NCBI GenBank assembly: GCA_023264995.1
Contig: JAHFUR010000032.1
Location: 1-45,715 of the forward strand
Direction: 5' to 3'
Length of the DNA: 45,715 nucleotides
Source: Acidimicrobiia bacterium
GTDB lineage: Bacteria; Actinomycetota; Acidimicrobiia; Acidimicrobiales; AC-14
Positions 1-7,349 of this stretch are shown one piece after another. Every line of letters starts with the position of its first letter. Within the stretch, counting starts at the first letter, position 1. The notes beneath the pieces were generated by a model. It made no database searches, had not been told where the DNA came from, and saw only the letters and a list, made by a program, of their open reading frames with translations. The translations under genes were made by a program, and so were the position numbers.

Positions 1-78
1 CGGCGGCGCCGCCGGCCGGGCGGGGCGGGGGGGTCGGGGCGGGGCGTGGCCGGGCTGGAACCGCGACGGCGGCGTCAC
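1..78 (-). CDS. Start of the next division/cell-wall gene (partial, possibly ftsI/pbpB)
   Basis: An open frame begins with GTG at 78-76, overlapping the ftsL-like stop TGA (77-75) as GTGA, and runs off the left edge. The visible 26 residues are rich in Pro, Arg and Ala, which is common for the cytoplasmic N-terminus of a class B penicillin-binding protein. In the dcw cluster ftsI usually follows ftsL, so ftsI is the expected identity. That is inference from gene order; no catalytic domain is visible here. Confidence 0.45.
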   Translation of the reverse strand, partial: MTPPSRFQPGHAPPRPPRPARPAAPP

Positions 79-473
79 CGGGCGGGCGGGGCCACCGCCG
101 GTGGCGGCGGGTTCAGGTAGCTCACCGTGGCCGGGCTCACCATGCCCAGGCGCTGGCGGGCGGCGGCCACGATCTGCGACGGCGCCTCCAGCTCCGCCAC
201 CTTGAGCCGCAGCTCCTGGCCGGCCGTCTGCTGGGTCTCGATCGAGGTGGTGAGGCGGTCGATCTCCACCTGCCCCTGGGCCAGCACGACCCGGAGGGCC
301 ACGATGGCGAACAGGCCGGCGAAGACGGCCACGACCAGCGCACCGGTCACCAGCCGGGTGACCCGGCGCTGGCGGGCCGCCTTGGGGTCGACCACCCACA
401 GGTGGGGCCGGCGGGCCGGATCCGGCGCTCGGCGGACAGGCTCGGTGCGAGGTGCGAACCGGGTTGCGGTCAT
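75..473 (-). CDS. ftsL: FtsL/DivIC-like septum protein
   Basis: This 132-residue bitopic protein has a basic cytoplasmic N-terminus, one membrane helix at about residues 41-62, a short coiled coil at about 66-97 and a Pro-rich extracytoplasmic tail. That layout matches FtsL/DivIC proteins, which join FtsQ and FtsB-type partners in the divisome. The ATG at 473 was chosen because it overlaps the rsmH stop as ATGA; the frame stays open upstream only inside rsmH. The position directly after mraZ-rsmH supports ftsL. Sequence conservation in this family is poor, so the call rests on topology and gene order. Confidence 0.75.
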   Translation of the reverse strand: MTATRFAPRTEPVRRAPDPARRPHLWVVDPKAARQRRVTRLVTGALVVAVFAGLFAIVALRVVLAQGQVEIDRLTTSIETQQTAGQELRLKVAELEAPSQIVAAARQRLGMVSPATVSYLNPPPPAVAPPAR

Positions 474-1414
474 GGACGGGCGACCTCCAGCTTCTCGGCA
501 GCCCGCAGCCGGGCGCTCTCCGAACGGGGGTTGGCGGCCAGCTCGGCCGGGCCGGGACGGTGGGCGCCCCGCCAGACCAGGCGGACGGTGGGCGTGGCCC
601 CGCAGACGCAGGGCAGGCGGGGCGGGCAGGTGCACCCGCCGGTGAACGCCTCGACGAGGCGCTCCTTCACGATCCGGTCCTCGCCCGAGTGGTAGGCCAG
701 GACCGCGCAGCGCCCGCCGGGGGCGAGCAGGTCGATGGCCCGGTCGATGGTGGCGCCCAGACTGGTCAGCTCGCCGTTGACCTCGATCCGGACGGCCTGG
801 AACGTGCGCTTGGCCGGGTGGCCGCCCCGCCGGCGGGCCGGCGCCGGGATGGCGTCACGCACCACGTCGGCCAACTGGCCCGTGGTCGACAGCGGCCGGG
901 CGGCGACGATGGCCCGGGCGATGCGGCGGGCGAAGCGCTCCTCGCCATGGCGGGCGAGCACGGCGGCCAGCGCCATCTCGTCGTACCCGTTGACGATGTC
1001 GGCCGCGGTCGTCGGCTGGCGCCGGTCGGCCCGCATGTCGAGCGGCCCGTCGCCCCGGTAGCTGAACCCCCGCTCGGCCTCGTCGAGCTGCATGGAGCTG
1101 ACGCCGAGGTCGAAGAGCACGCCGGAGACGCCCTCCAGGCCCAGGTCGGCGAGGTCGTCGAAATTGGCCCGCCGCAGCTCCACCCGGTCGCCGAAGCGGG
1201 CCAGCGCCTCGGCGGCGAGGGCCAGGGCGGCATCGTCGCGGTCGAGGCCGAGGAGGGTGTGGCCCGGGAGGGCGTCGAGGAGGGCGGCGGCGTGGCCGCC
1301 AGCGCCCAGGGTGGCGTCGACGAGCAGGCCGGGGGGCACGGTTCGCATGACCTCGACCACTTCGGCCACCATGACGGGCAGGTGGCGGGGTGGGGACGGG
1401 TCAGTCCCGGTCAT
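470..1414 (-). CDS. rsmH: 16S rRNA (cytosine-1402-N4)-methyltransferase RsmH
   Basis: The 314-residue protein has the family length. It carries the SAM-binding stretch VDATLGAGGHA (about 32-42), FDLGVSSMQLD (about 101-111), the HPAKRTFQA region (about 199-207) and a late YHSGEDRIVK motif (about 241-250). RsmH methylates N4 of C1402 in the decoding centre of 16S rRNA. The ATG at 1414 gives the normal N-terminus HLPVMVAEV and has a GGAGG-type ribosome site 8-9 bases upstream. That site and the start codon lie inside one arm of a long inverted repeat (1410-1505), which may limit initiation. The gene sits between mraZ and ftsL, overlapping ftsL by 4 bases. Confidence 0.95.
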   Translation of the reverse strand: MTGTDPSPPRHLPVMVAEVVEVMRTVPPGLLVDATLGAGGHAAALLDALPGHTLLGLDRDDAALALAAEALARFGDRVELRRANFDDLADLGLEGVSGVLFDLGVSSMQLDEAERGFSYRGDGPLDMRADRRQPTTAADIVNGYDEMALAAVLARHGEERFARRIARAIVAARPLSTTGQLADVVRDAIPAPARRRGGHPAKRTFQAVRIEVNGELTSLGATIDRAIDLLAPGGRCAVLAYHSGEDRIVKERLVEAFTGGCTCPPRLPCVCGATPTVRLVWRGAHRPGPAELAANPRSESARLRAAEKLEVARP

Positions 1415-1505
1415 CCGCCACCCTCCGACCGACGGACCGCCGGGAGACATTCCCGACACCTTGGCGAAGAGGGGGGTCTTCACCGATCGGAGGGTGGCGC
1501 ATGAC
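1410..1505. repeat. Imperfect 24-bp inverted repeat spanning the mraZ-rsmH junction
   Basis: Arms at 1410-1433 and 1482-1505 are reverse complements with about four mismatches, separated by 48 bases. On the leftward mRNA the downstream arm contains the rsmH ribosome site and start codon, and the upstream arm begins 5 bases after the mraZ stop. Folding would bury the rsmH initiation region, while ribosomes finishing mraZ could disturb the stem. A translational-coupling or attenuation role is inference. Confidence 0.6.
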
Positions 1506-1509
1506 CGGG

Positions 1510-1932
1510 TCAGCCCGCGCCCGTGAACTGCTGCCGGGCCAGGGCCTCTTCGCCCCGGCTCTTCTTGTCCTGCCACAGGGCGACGGCCCGGATCTCCACA
1601 TGGTCGAACGCCCCGGTGACCACCACCTGCCCCTCCCCCAGGCCGGCGAACTCCCGGAGCGACGGGGGGATGGCGATCCGGCCCTGCTTGTCGGGCGACA
1701 CTTCCTGGGCGCCGGCGAAGAAGAACGCGGCTCGGTCGTGGCCGGCCGCGTCCCTCTTCGACAGCTCCCGGAGCTCCTTCGCCCGGCTCTCGAACTCCTC
1801 CGGCGGCCAGACGGCCAGGCACCGCTCCACCTCGCTGGTCAGGTAGGCCGTCTCCAACTGGTCGCGAAATTTCGCCGGCAAGGTCAAACGGCCCTTGTCG
1901 TCGAGCGTGGGGGTGTATTCTCCTAAGAACAT
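1510..1932 (-). CDS. mraZ: Transcriptional regulator MraZ
   Basis: The 140-residue product has two AbrB/SpoVT-like half-domains, each with a DxxGR signature: DDKGRLTLPAKFRD (11-24) and DKQGRIAIPPSLRE (81-94). It begins with the typical MFLGEY. MraZ proteins form ring oligomers that bind short repeated TGGG-type boxes upstream of their own operon and control division and cell-wall genes. Here it heads the rsmH-ftsL operon, and three such boxes with 10-bp spacing lie about 90-115 bases upstream of its start. The ATG at 1932 is the only start that preserves the conserved N-terminus. Confidence 0.95.
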   Translation of the reverse strand: MFLGEYTPTLDDKGRLTLPAKFRDQLETAYLTSEVERCLAVWPPEEFESRAKELRELSKRDAAGHDRAAFFFAGAQEVSPDKQGRIAIPPSLREFAGLGEGQVVVTGAFDHVEIRAVALWQDKKSRGEEALARQQFTGAG

Positions 1933-2020
1933 CAGTTCGTACCAGGAGGGGGAGAAGGAGCGGTCCCGGCACCACAGACGTCGTTGTCGTTGGCTTGCAG
2001 GCTCCGACCATCACCATCCC

Positions 2021-2045
2021 ACCCATTTCTCCCCACGAAGCTCCA
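2021..2045 (-). promoter_or_regulatory. MraZ-box-like operator: three direct repeats with 10-bp period
   Basis: Read on the minus strand, TGGAG (2045-2041), TGGGG (2035-2031) and TGGGT (2025-2021) are each separated by five bases. Known MraZ operators are TGGGN repeats with 5-base spacers in front of mraZ. The cluster lies between divergent mraZ and murT, so it could influence both. Identification is by pattern only. Confidence 0.6.
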
Positions 2046-2120
2046 CTTTAACCCCCGATGACCCCGGGGGTCAATCGACAGTGGGTGCATGCGCGGGCCG
2101 GCGCCCCCTTCTGCGCAAAG

Positions 2121-3440
2121 ATGCCCACGGTGGATCTCCCTCTGCGCACGCGGGTGGCCGCGCTGGCCGGGCGGGCCATCGCCGACGCGTCGCGGTGGGT
2201 GGGCGCCGGCGAGGGGTCGGTGATCGGCGGCCGGGTCACCCTGGCCATCGACGAGCGGGCCCTCGAGCTCATGGCCGCCGGCCACCAGTCGGTGGTGATC
2301 ACCGGCACCAACGGCAAGACCACCACCAACCGGCTCCTGGCCGCCGCCCTGGCCGCCCGGGGCCCGGTGAGCACCAATGCCGCCGGCGCCAACCTCATCC
2401 CCGGCCTGGTCAGCGGCCTCTTCCGGGGCCGGGTCGGCGCGGCCGCGGCCCTCGAGGTCGACGAGAGCCACCTGGCCACGGTCGTCGCCGCCGTGCAGCC
2501 CACCAGCGTGGTCCTGCTGAACCTCAGCCGCGACCAGCTCGACCGCTACGGCGAGGTCCGCCGCCACGCCGCCGACTGGCGCCTGGCCCTGGCCGCGTCG
2601 CCGGCCACCGTCGTGGTCGCCAACGCCGACGACCCCCTCGTCACCTGGGCCGCTGGCGCCAGCGCCACGGCGGGCACCGTTGGCCGGCCCCGGGTCACCT
2701 GGGTCGGCACCGGCCAACGGTGGCGGGCCGACGCCTCGGCGTGCCCGAACTGCGGCAGCCGCGTCCGCTGGGACGACCGGCGCGAGGAGCGGGGCGGCGC
2801 CCACTGGGCCTGCTCGGGGTGCGCCCTGGCCCGGCCCCGGCCCGACGCCTGGCTGGAGGGGACCGACCTGGTCCTGGCCGACGGGCGCCGGCTCCCCGTC
2901 CGCCTCCAGCTCCCCGGGCGGGTCAACGTGTCCAACGCGGCCATGGCCGTCGCCGCCGCCATGGTCCTCGGGGTCGACCCCAGCCGGGCGGTGCGCAACA
3001 TGTCACGGGTCCGGGCCGTCGCTGGGCGCTACCAGGTGCTCAACGTCGACGGTGCCCGCGTCCGCCTGCTGCTGGCCAAGAACCCGGCGGGCTGGGCCGA
3101 GGCCCTCGACCTCATCCGGCCGCCGCCCGCCCCGGTGGTGGTGGGGATCAACGCCGGCGTGGCCGACGGCCGCGACCCGTCGTGGCTCTGGGACGTCCCC
3201 TTCGAGCGGCTCCACAACCGGACGGTCGTGGCCACCGGCGAGCGGGGCCGCGACCTGGCCGTCCGCCTCCGCTACGCGGGCATCCCCCACACCTACGTGC
3301 CCGAGTACCGCAAGGCCGTCGGCCTGGCCGCCACCGGCCGCACCGCCCGCCAGCCCGAGATCGACCTCATGGCCAACTACACCTCGTTCCAGGACGCCCG
3401 CCGGGCGCTCACCGTGGGGAAGCCGGCCGGCCTTGGCTGA
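2121..3440 (+). CDS. murT: Lipid II isoglutaminyl synthase, Mur-ligase subunit MurT
   Basis: This 439-residue protein has the Mur ligase central fold with P-loop GTNGKTTT (62-69). A four-cysteine zinc ribbon is inserted in the middle domain (C208, C211, C231, C234), and a MurT-type C-terminal domain ends in PEIDLMANYTSFQDA. With GatD it amidates the D-Glu of lipid II to D-isoglutamine at the inner membrane face. The inserted zinc ribbon and the neighbouring gatD separate it from MurC-F ligases. The start is uncertain: ATG 2121 gives the usual family N-terminus, while in-frame ATG 2058 would add 21 residues. I see no clear ribosome site for either. Confidence 0.93.
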   Translation: MPTVDLPLRTRVAALAGRAIADASRWVGAGEGSVIGGRVTLAIDERALELMAAGHQSVVITGTNGKTTTNRLLAAALAARGPVSTNAAGANLIPGLVSGLFRGRVGAAAALEVDESHLATVVAAVQPTSVVLLNLSRDQLDRYGEVRRHAADWRLALAASPATVVVANADDPLVTWAAGASATAGTVGRPRVTWVGTGQRWRADASACPNCGSRVRWDDRREERGGAHWACSGCALARPRPDAWLEGTDLVLADGRRLPVRLQLPGRVNVSNAAMAVAAAMVLGVDPSRAVRNMSRVRAVAGRYQVLNVDGARVRLLLAKNPAGWAEALDLIRPPPAPVVVGINAGVADGRDPSWLWDVPFERLHNRTVVATGERGRDLAVRLRYAGIPHTYVPEYRKAVGLAATGRTARQPEIDLMANYTSFQDARRALTVGKPAGLG

Positions 3441-4203
3441 GCCGGTCTCGATCGCCCTGCTCTACCCCGAGCTGCTCGGCACCTACGGGGACGGCGGGAA
3501 CGCGCTCGTGCTGGCCCAGCGCCTGCTCTGGCGGGGCGTGGCCGCCGAGGTGGTCGACGTGCGGGCCGGCGAGCCCATCCCCCGCGGCTGCCAGATCTAC
3601 GTCATGGGCGGCGGCGAGGATGCCCCCCAGTCGCTGGCCGCCCGGGAGCTGCGGGCCACGCCGGCCCTGCTCGGCGCGGTCGACGGCGGGGCCGCCGTCC
3701 TGGCCGTGTGCGCCGGCCTCCAGGTGCTCGGGCACCGTTTCGCCGGCGACGACGGCAAGGTCCACGAGGGGCTGGGCCTGCTCGACTGCGAGACCCACCG
3801 GGACGACGGCCCCCGCCGGGTGGGCGAGGTCGTGGTCACGGCCGACGCCGCCCTCGACCTGCCCGATCTCACCGGGTACGAGAACCACGGCGGCATCACC
3901 ACCCTCGGGGCGGCGGCCCACCCCCTCGGCCGGGTCGTCGTGGGCCACGGCAACGGCGCCGGCGACGGCACCGAGGGGATCGTCAAGGGCCGGGTGGTCG
4001 GCACCTACCTGCACGGCCCGGTCCTGGCCCGCAACCCGGCGCTCGCCGACCATCTACTCTCCTCGGTGCTCGGTCCGCTGGCGCCGCTCGACGATCCCGA
4101 CGTGGACGCCCTTCGCAAGGAACGCCTCCACGCCGCCCGCCACCCCCACATGCACATGCCGCAGCTGGCGTCGGGCTGGCGGCGCCTCATCCGGGGCCAC
4201 TGA
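3433..4203 (+). CDS. gatD: Lipid II isoglutaminyl synthase, glutaminase subunit GatD
   Basis: A class I glutamine amidotransferase-like protein of 256 residues. The nucleophile is Cys93 in AVCAGLQVLG and the catalytic His is likely His194 in GTYLHGP; Y-E-N-H-G-G at 149-154 is also conserved. It releases ammonia from glutamine for MurT. I chose TTG at 3433 because GGGGAAG lies 9 bases upstream and the next residues (AEPVSIALLYPELLGTYGD) match GatD N-termini. This overlaps the murT stop by 8 bases, indicating translational coupling. No other start in this frame gives both features. Confidence 0.92.
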   Translation: MAEPVSIALLYPELLGTYGDGGNALVLAQRLLWRGVAAEVVDVRAGEPIPRGCQIYVMGGGEDAPQSLAARELRATPALLGAVDGGAAVLAVCAGLQVLGHRFAGDDGKVHEGLGLLDCETHRDDGPRRVGEVVVTADAALDLPDLTGYENHGGITTLGAAAHPLGRVVVGHGNGAGDGTEGIVKGRVVGTYLHGPVLARNPALADHLLSSVLGPLAPLDDPDVDALRKERLHAARHPHMHMPQLASGWRRLIRGH

Positions 4204-4207
4204 CACC

Positions 4208-5245
4208 GTGGCCCGCCGGCGGGGGCCTGGGGCCGTCCTCCTCCTGCTCGTCGCCGCCCTCACCGCGGCCGCGTGCTCCGGGCCGGGCAAGACCGCGGTC
4301 TCGACGCCGGCCGCGGCCCAGCCCGAGCCCACCACCGCCGCCCCTACGACCACCACCCCGCCGGCCCCGACCTACCCCCTCACCGGCCGGCCGGTGACCG
4401 ACCCGGCCGTGGCGGCGCGGCCGACGGTGACGGTGAAGATCGACAACAGCGTCGAGGCCCGCCCCCAGGCCGGCATCGGCGCCGCCGACGTGGTCTACGA
4501 GGAGTTCACCGAGGGCATCACCCGGTTCATCGTCGTGTTCCAGTCCGCCGATGCCGACGTCCTCGGCCCGGTCCGCTCGGTCCGCCCCGCCGACCCCGCC
4601 ATCATCACGCCCCTGGGCGGGGTGCTCGGCTTCTCCGGCGGCAGCCCGGGGGCCGAGGCCATCGCCCGGGCCAGCGCCCTCACCATCGTCGACGAGTACG
4701 ACTTCGACGTGATGTACCGCCGGCCCCCCCGGGTCGCTCCTCACAACCTCTACACCTCGACCCAGGGCCTGCGCTCCCGGGCGCCGGCCGGCGCCGGCCC
4801 GCCTCCTCGCTTCGCCACGTTCCTCCCCCCCGGCCGGGCCTTCGGCGGCCCGGGAGCCATGCCCGTGACCAGCCTCCACGTGGTCCCCGCCCCCGATGTC
4901 GTCGCCGATTACGCCTGGGACGCGGCCAGCGGCACCTGGCTGCGGGCCACCGACGGCCTCCCCCACCTGCTCGAGGAGGGCCGGCTGGCCCCCACGACGG
5001 TGATCCTCCAGTTCACGACCTACTCCACCTTCGTCGACGACGAGAAGGTCATGTACCCCGACGTGATCGGCGCCGGCGACGTCTGGGTCCTCGCCGGCGC
5101 CACCATGGTCCAGGGCACCTGGGCCAAGGCGTCGCCCGGTGCCGTGACCACCTTCACCGACCGCAACGGCGCCCCCATCGCCATCCCCCCGGGCCAGACC
5201 TGGGTCCACCTCGTCTCCCCCGGCTCGACGGTGACGACGGGCTGA
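4208..5245 (+). CDS. DUF3048 (YerB-like) lipoprotein
   Basis: The 345-residue product has a lipoprotein signal peptide with lipobox LTAAAC (Cys at about 23), a Thr/Pro/Ala-rich linker to about residue 55 and then a DUF3048 domain. Recognisable stretches include KIDNSVEARPQAGIGAADVV, the VGPVRSVRP-like stretch LGPVRSVRPAD, and a C-terminal part ending in GQTWVHLVSP. The family is secreted or lipid-anchored; its function is not established. GTG 4208 begins 4 bases after the gatD stop, so it is probably cotranscribed with murT-gatD. A cell-envelope role is inferred from that neighbourhood. Confidence 0.85.
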   Translation: MARRRGPGAVLLLLVAALTAAACSGPGKTAVSTPAAAQPEPTTAAPTTTTPPAPTYPLTGRPVTDPAVAARPTVTVKIDNSVEARPQAGIGAADVVYEEFTEGITRFIVVFQSADADVLGPVRSVRPADPAIITPLGGVLGFSGGSPGAEAIARASALTIVDEYDFDVMYRRPPRVAPHNLYTSTQGLRSRAPAGAGPPPRFATFLPPGRAFGGPGAMPVTSLHVVPAPDVVADYAWDAASGTWLRATDGLPHLLEEGRLAPTTVILQFTTYSTFVDDEKVMYPDVIGAGDVWVLAGATMVQGTWAKASPGAVTTFTDRNGAPIAIPPGQTWVHLVSPGSTVTTG

Positions 5246-5251
5246 GCCGGC

Positions 5252-5280
5252 GCGACAAGACACTGACGCGCAGCTAACAT
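5252..5280 (+). promoter_or_regulatory. Possible promoter of the repeat-protein gene
   Basis: GCGACA (5252-5257) and TAACAT (5275-5280) are 17 bases apart, about 127 bases upstream of the start at 5407. The match is moderate and the long leader has no other evident signal except the ribosome site. Confidence 0.3.
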
Positions 5281-5406
5281 CGCTGGCGCGCCTTCCCTCT
5301 CGCATGCGACAAACGCTCTGGTGTGTTCTCACCACGGGGCGGGGGTGCTGAAACCTGGACGGCCCGGAGAGATCCGGCCGGTCAGGTCGGGAGGGAGGTG
5401 ATTCGC

Positions 5407-7155
5407 ATGAATATCGCAACCATCCGAAACATCAGCCGGCTCGGCTGGGCCATTCTGGCTTCAGCCGCCGCCGTCCTCGCCGTCCTGCTCCTGCAGTCGA
5501 CGCCGTCGTGGGCCCAGGTCTCTGGCAGCTCCGGCGGTTCCGGCTCCACGGGGCCGGCGATCGCTACGGGAGGTGCCAACAGCAACGCCTCGTCGGGCGC
5601 CGGCTCGAGCTCAAACTCGGGCTCGGGGTCCACGGGCGCGGCTGTCAACCAGACCAACGTGATCGCCGCCGGCGGGAGCGGGGGGAGCGGCGGGCTCGCG
5701 CCCGCCGTGGCCGGCACAGGTGGTCCAGCCATCAACGTGTCGGGAGCAACCATCGGGAGCAACACCGCCATCGGCGGTTCCAGCGTGGCCGTTTCGTCGG
5801 CCAACGGGGGCTCCGGTGGGGGCTCGACGGTGAACGTCTCGCCCGTCGCCAAGTCGGGGAGCACGGGGTCCGCCTCGTCGCAGTCCAGTGCCACCAATAC
5901 CGGGAACACTGGGCCGGCGTCGTCGTCGGCCTCGAGCAACCCGGTGGCGGTCTCCGGTAACTCCGGCGCCACCGGGGCCACCGGGGCGGCGACGTCGAAC
6001 CCGACGGCAACCAACTCAGGCATCCTGGGGACGGCTGTCGCCATCGGCGGCCCGGCCGTGTCCGGCAACTCCGGAAGCTCGGGGAACACCGGTCCGGCCA
6101 TCGCCGTGGGCAACGCCAACAGCGTCGCCAGCTCGGGGGCCAGCGCCGTCAGCAACTCGACGTCGGGCAACTCGGGCGCGGCAGTGAACGCCACCAACGT
6201 GGCAGCCATCGGAGGCTTCGGCGGCAACGGAGGCTTGACCTTCGCTGTCTCCGGCGCGGCAGGCCCGGCCCTCAACTTCTCGTTGGGGACCATCGGTTCG
6301 TCGTCGGCCATCGGTGGCTCCAGCGTCGCAGTGGGTTCGACCAATGGAGGAACAGGAGGTGGGGTGAACGTCAATGTCACCCCCTCAGCTACATCCGGGA
6401 GCTCCGGGAACACGTCGGCACAGTCCAGTGCCACGAACTCGGGCAACACCGGCCCTGCCTTCTCCAGCGCGGTCAGCAACCCGTCGGCGACCTCCGGAAG
6501 CTCGGGGAGCACCGGTAGCACCGGGGCAGCCACGTCCAACCCGATGGCGCTCAACAACGGCGTCCTCGGCGGAGCGTTCGTCTTCGGAGGCTTTGCCAGA
6601 TCGGGCAACACCGGGCCATCCGGTGCCACCGGTGGGGCAGGTGCCTTCGGCGACGCGGTCAGTGACGCCAACTCAGGAGCTGGCGCCCACGCCATCGCAG
6701 CGTCCGGCACGACCGGCAACGCGGTCAACGGCACCGGCATCTTCGCCCTCGGCGGGCTGGGCGGGGACGCCGGCATCACCCTGGTCCGGGCCGGCCCCGG
6801 CGCACCGGCGGTCAACATCAGTCTGTTGACCATCGGTTCGTCGTCGGCCATCGGCGGCTCCAGCGTGGCCACGGGTTCCACCAACGGTGGGACCGGTGGG
6901 GCCACGACGGTGTCGGTCACCCCGAGCACCCAGTCCGGGAGCTCGGGCGCCACGTCGTCCCAGTCCAGTGCCACCAACACCGGCAACACCGGGTCGTCCA
7001 CCTCGGGAGCGGTCAGCAGCCCGCTGGCCACCTCCGGCGGTTCGGGCGCCACGGGCGTTACCGGGCCGGTTGTCGTCTCACCGACGGCCACCAATACGGT
7101 GCCGCTCGGCACCGCCATTGTGTTCTTCCCCTTCCTGTTGTTCTTCTTCATCTAG
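5407..7155 (+). CDS. Secreted Gly/Ser/Thr/Ala-rich triple-repeat protein
   Basis: The 582-residue protein has a signal peptide (residues 1-36, cleavage likely after SWA), then three diverged repeats of about 180-190 residues. Each contains the order NSG-x-SG/TGPA, a Gly-rich TNV/TGI stretch, TIGSSSAIGGSSVA, SQSSATNTGNTG and SGATGATG-like runs. The mature part has only a few charged residues. It ends in a very hydrophobic Phe/Leu segment (FFPFLLFFFI) without a basic tail. The strong GGGAGGTGA ribosome site 6 bases before ATG 5407 fixes the start. I do not recognise a named family. A surface or matrix structural role is inferred from composition. Confidence 0.8.
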   Translation: MNIATIRNISRLGWAILASAAAVLAVLLLQSTPSWAQVSGSSGGSGSTGPAIATGGANSNASSGAGSSSNSGSGSTGAAVNQTNVIAAGGSGGSGGLAPAVAGTGGPAINVSGATIGSNTAIGGSSVAVSSANGGSGGGSTVNVSPVAKSGSTGSASSQSSATNTGNTGPASSSASSNPVAVSGNSGATGATGAATSNPTATNSGILGTAVAIGGPAVSGNSGSSGNTGPAIAVGNANSVASSGASAVSNSTSGNSGAAVNATNVAAIGGFGGNGGLTFAVSGAAGPALNFSLGTIGSSSAIGGSSVAVGSTNGGTGGGVNVNVTPSATSGSSGNTSAQSSATNSGNTGPAFSSAVSNPSATSGSSGSTGSTGAATSNPMALNNGVLGGAFVFGGFARSGNTGPSGATGGAGAFGDAVSDANSGAGAHAIAASGTTGNAVNGTGIFALGGLGGDAGITLVRAGPGAPAVNISLLTIGSSSAIGGSSVATGSTNGGTGGATTVSVTPSTQSGSSGATSSQSSATNTGNTGSSTSGAVSSPLATSGGSGATGVTGPVVVSPTATNTVPLGTAIVFFPFLLFFFI

Positions 7156-7178
7156 GAAGCCGGATCCACAGCAGTTCT

Positions 7179-7211
7179 GGAGGGCCCTTCCCACGCCGGG
7201 AGGGGCCCTCC
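7179..7211 (+). terminator. Strong hairpin terminator after the repeat-protein gene
   Basis: A 14-bp stem with one G-T pair (7179-7192 with 7198-7211) and a five-base ACGCC loop lies 24 bases past the stop at 7155. It has no long T-tract, as is common in high-GC Actinobacteria. Confidence 0.7.
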
Positions 7212-7220
7212 TCGCGTCAT

Positions 7221-7341
7221 CCCCTCGAACTGGCGACGGATCTGGTCGCGCTGGCCCCCGTTCGTGTCACCAGTTCGGAGGAGCCCCTCGAACTGGTGAC
7301 GGATCTGGTGGCGCTGGCCCCCGTTCGTGTCACCAGTTCGG
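7221..7341. repeat. Tandem 63-bp duplication of a palindromic element
   Basis: Two copies, 7221-7278 and 7284-7341, match at 56 of 58 positions. Each contains inverted arms CGAACTGGTGAC and GTCACCAGTTCG around 28 bases; the arms are perfect in copy two and have one mismatch in copy one. The element lies between convergent genes. The outer AACTGGTGAC/GTCACCAGT arms resemble the palindromes at 8827-8870 and 36338-36383. Confidence 0.8.
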
Positions 7342-7349
7342 GGGTCGGG

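Noticed and set aside
5382-7151. 589-residue open frame antisense to the repeat protein
   Set aside because: It mirrors the sense codon periodicity and GC bias, lacks a ribosome site or signal peptide, and the sense gene has strong start signals and a terminator.
5407-7155. Collagen-like protein call
   Set aside because: SGATGATG runs occur, but there is no sustained Gly-x-y periodicity across the repeats.
7221-7341. CRISPR array
   Set aside because: There are only two copies in direct tandem with a 5-base gap and no unique spacers, and no cas gene in the window.
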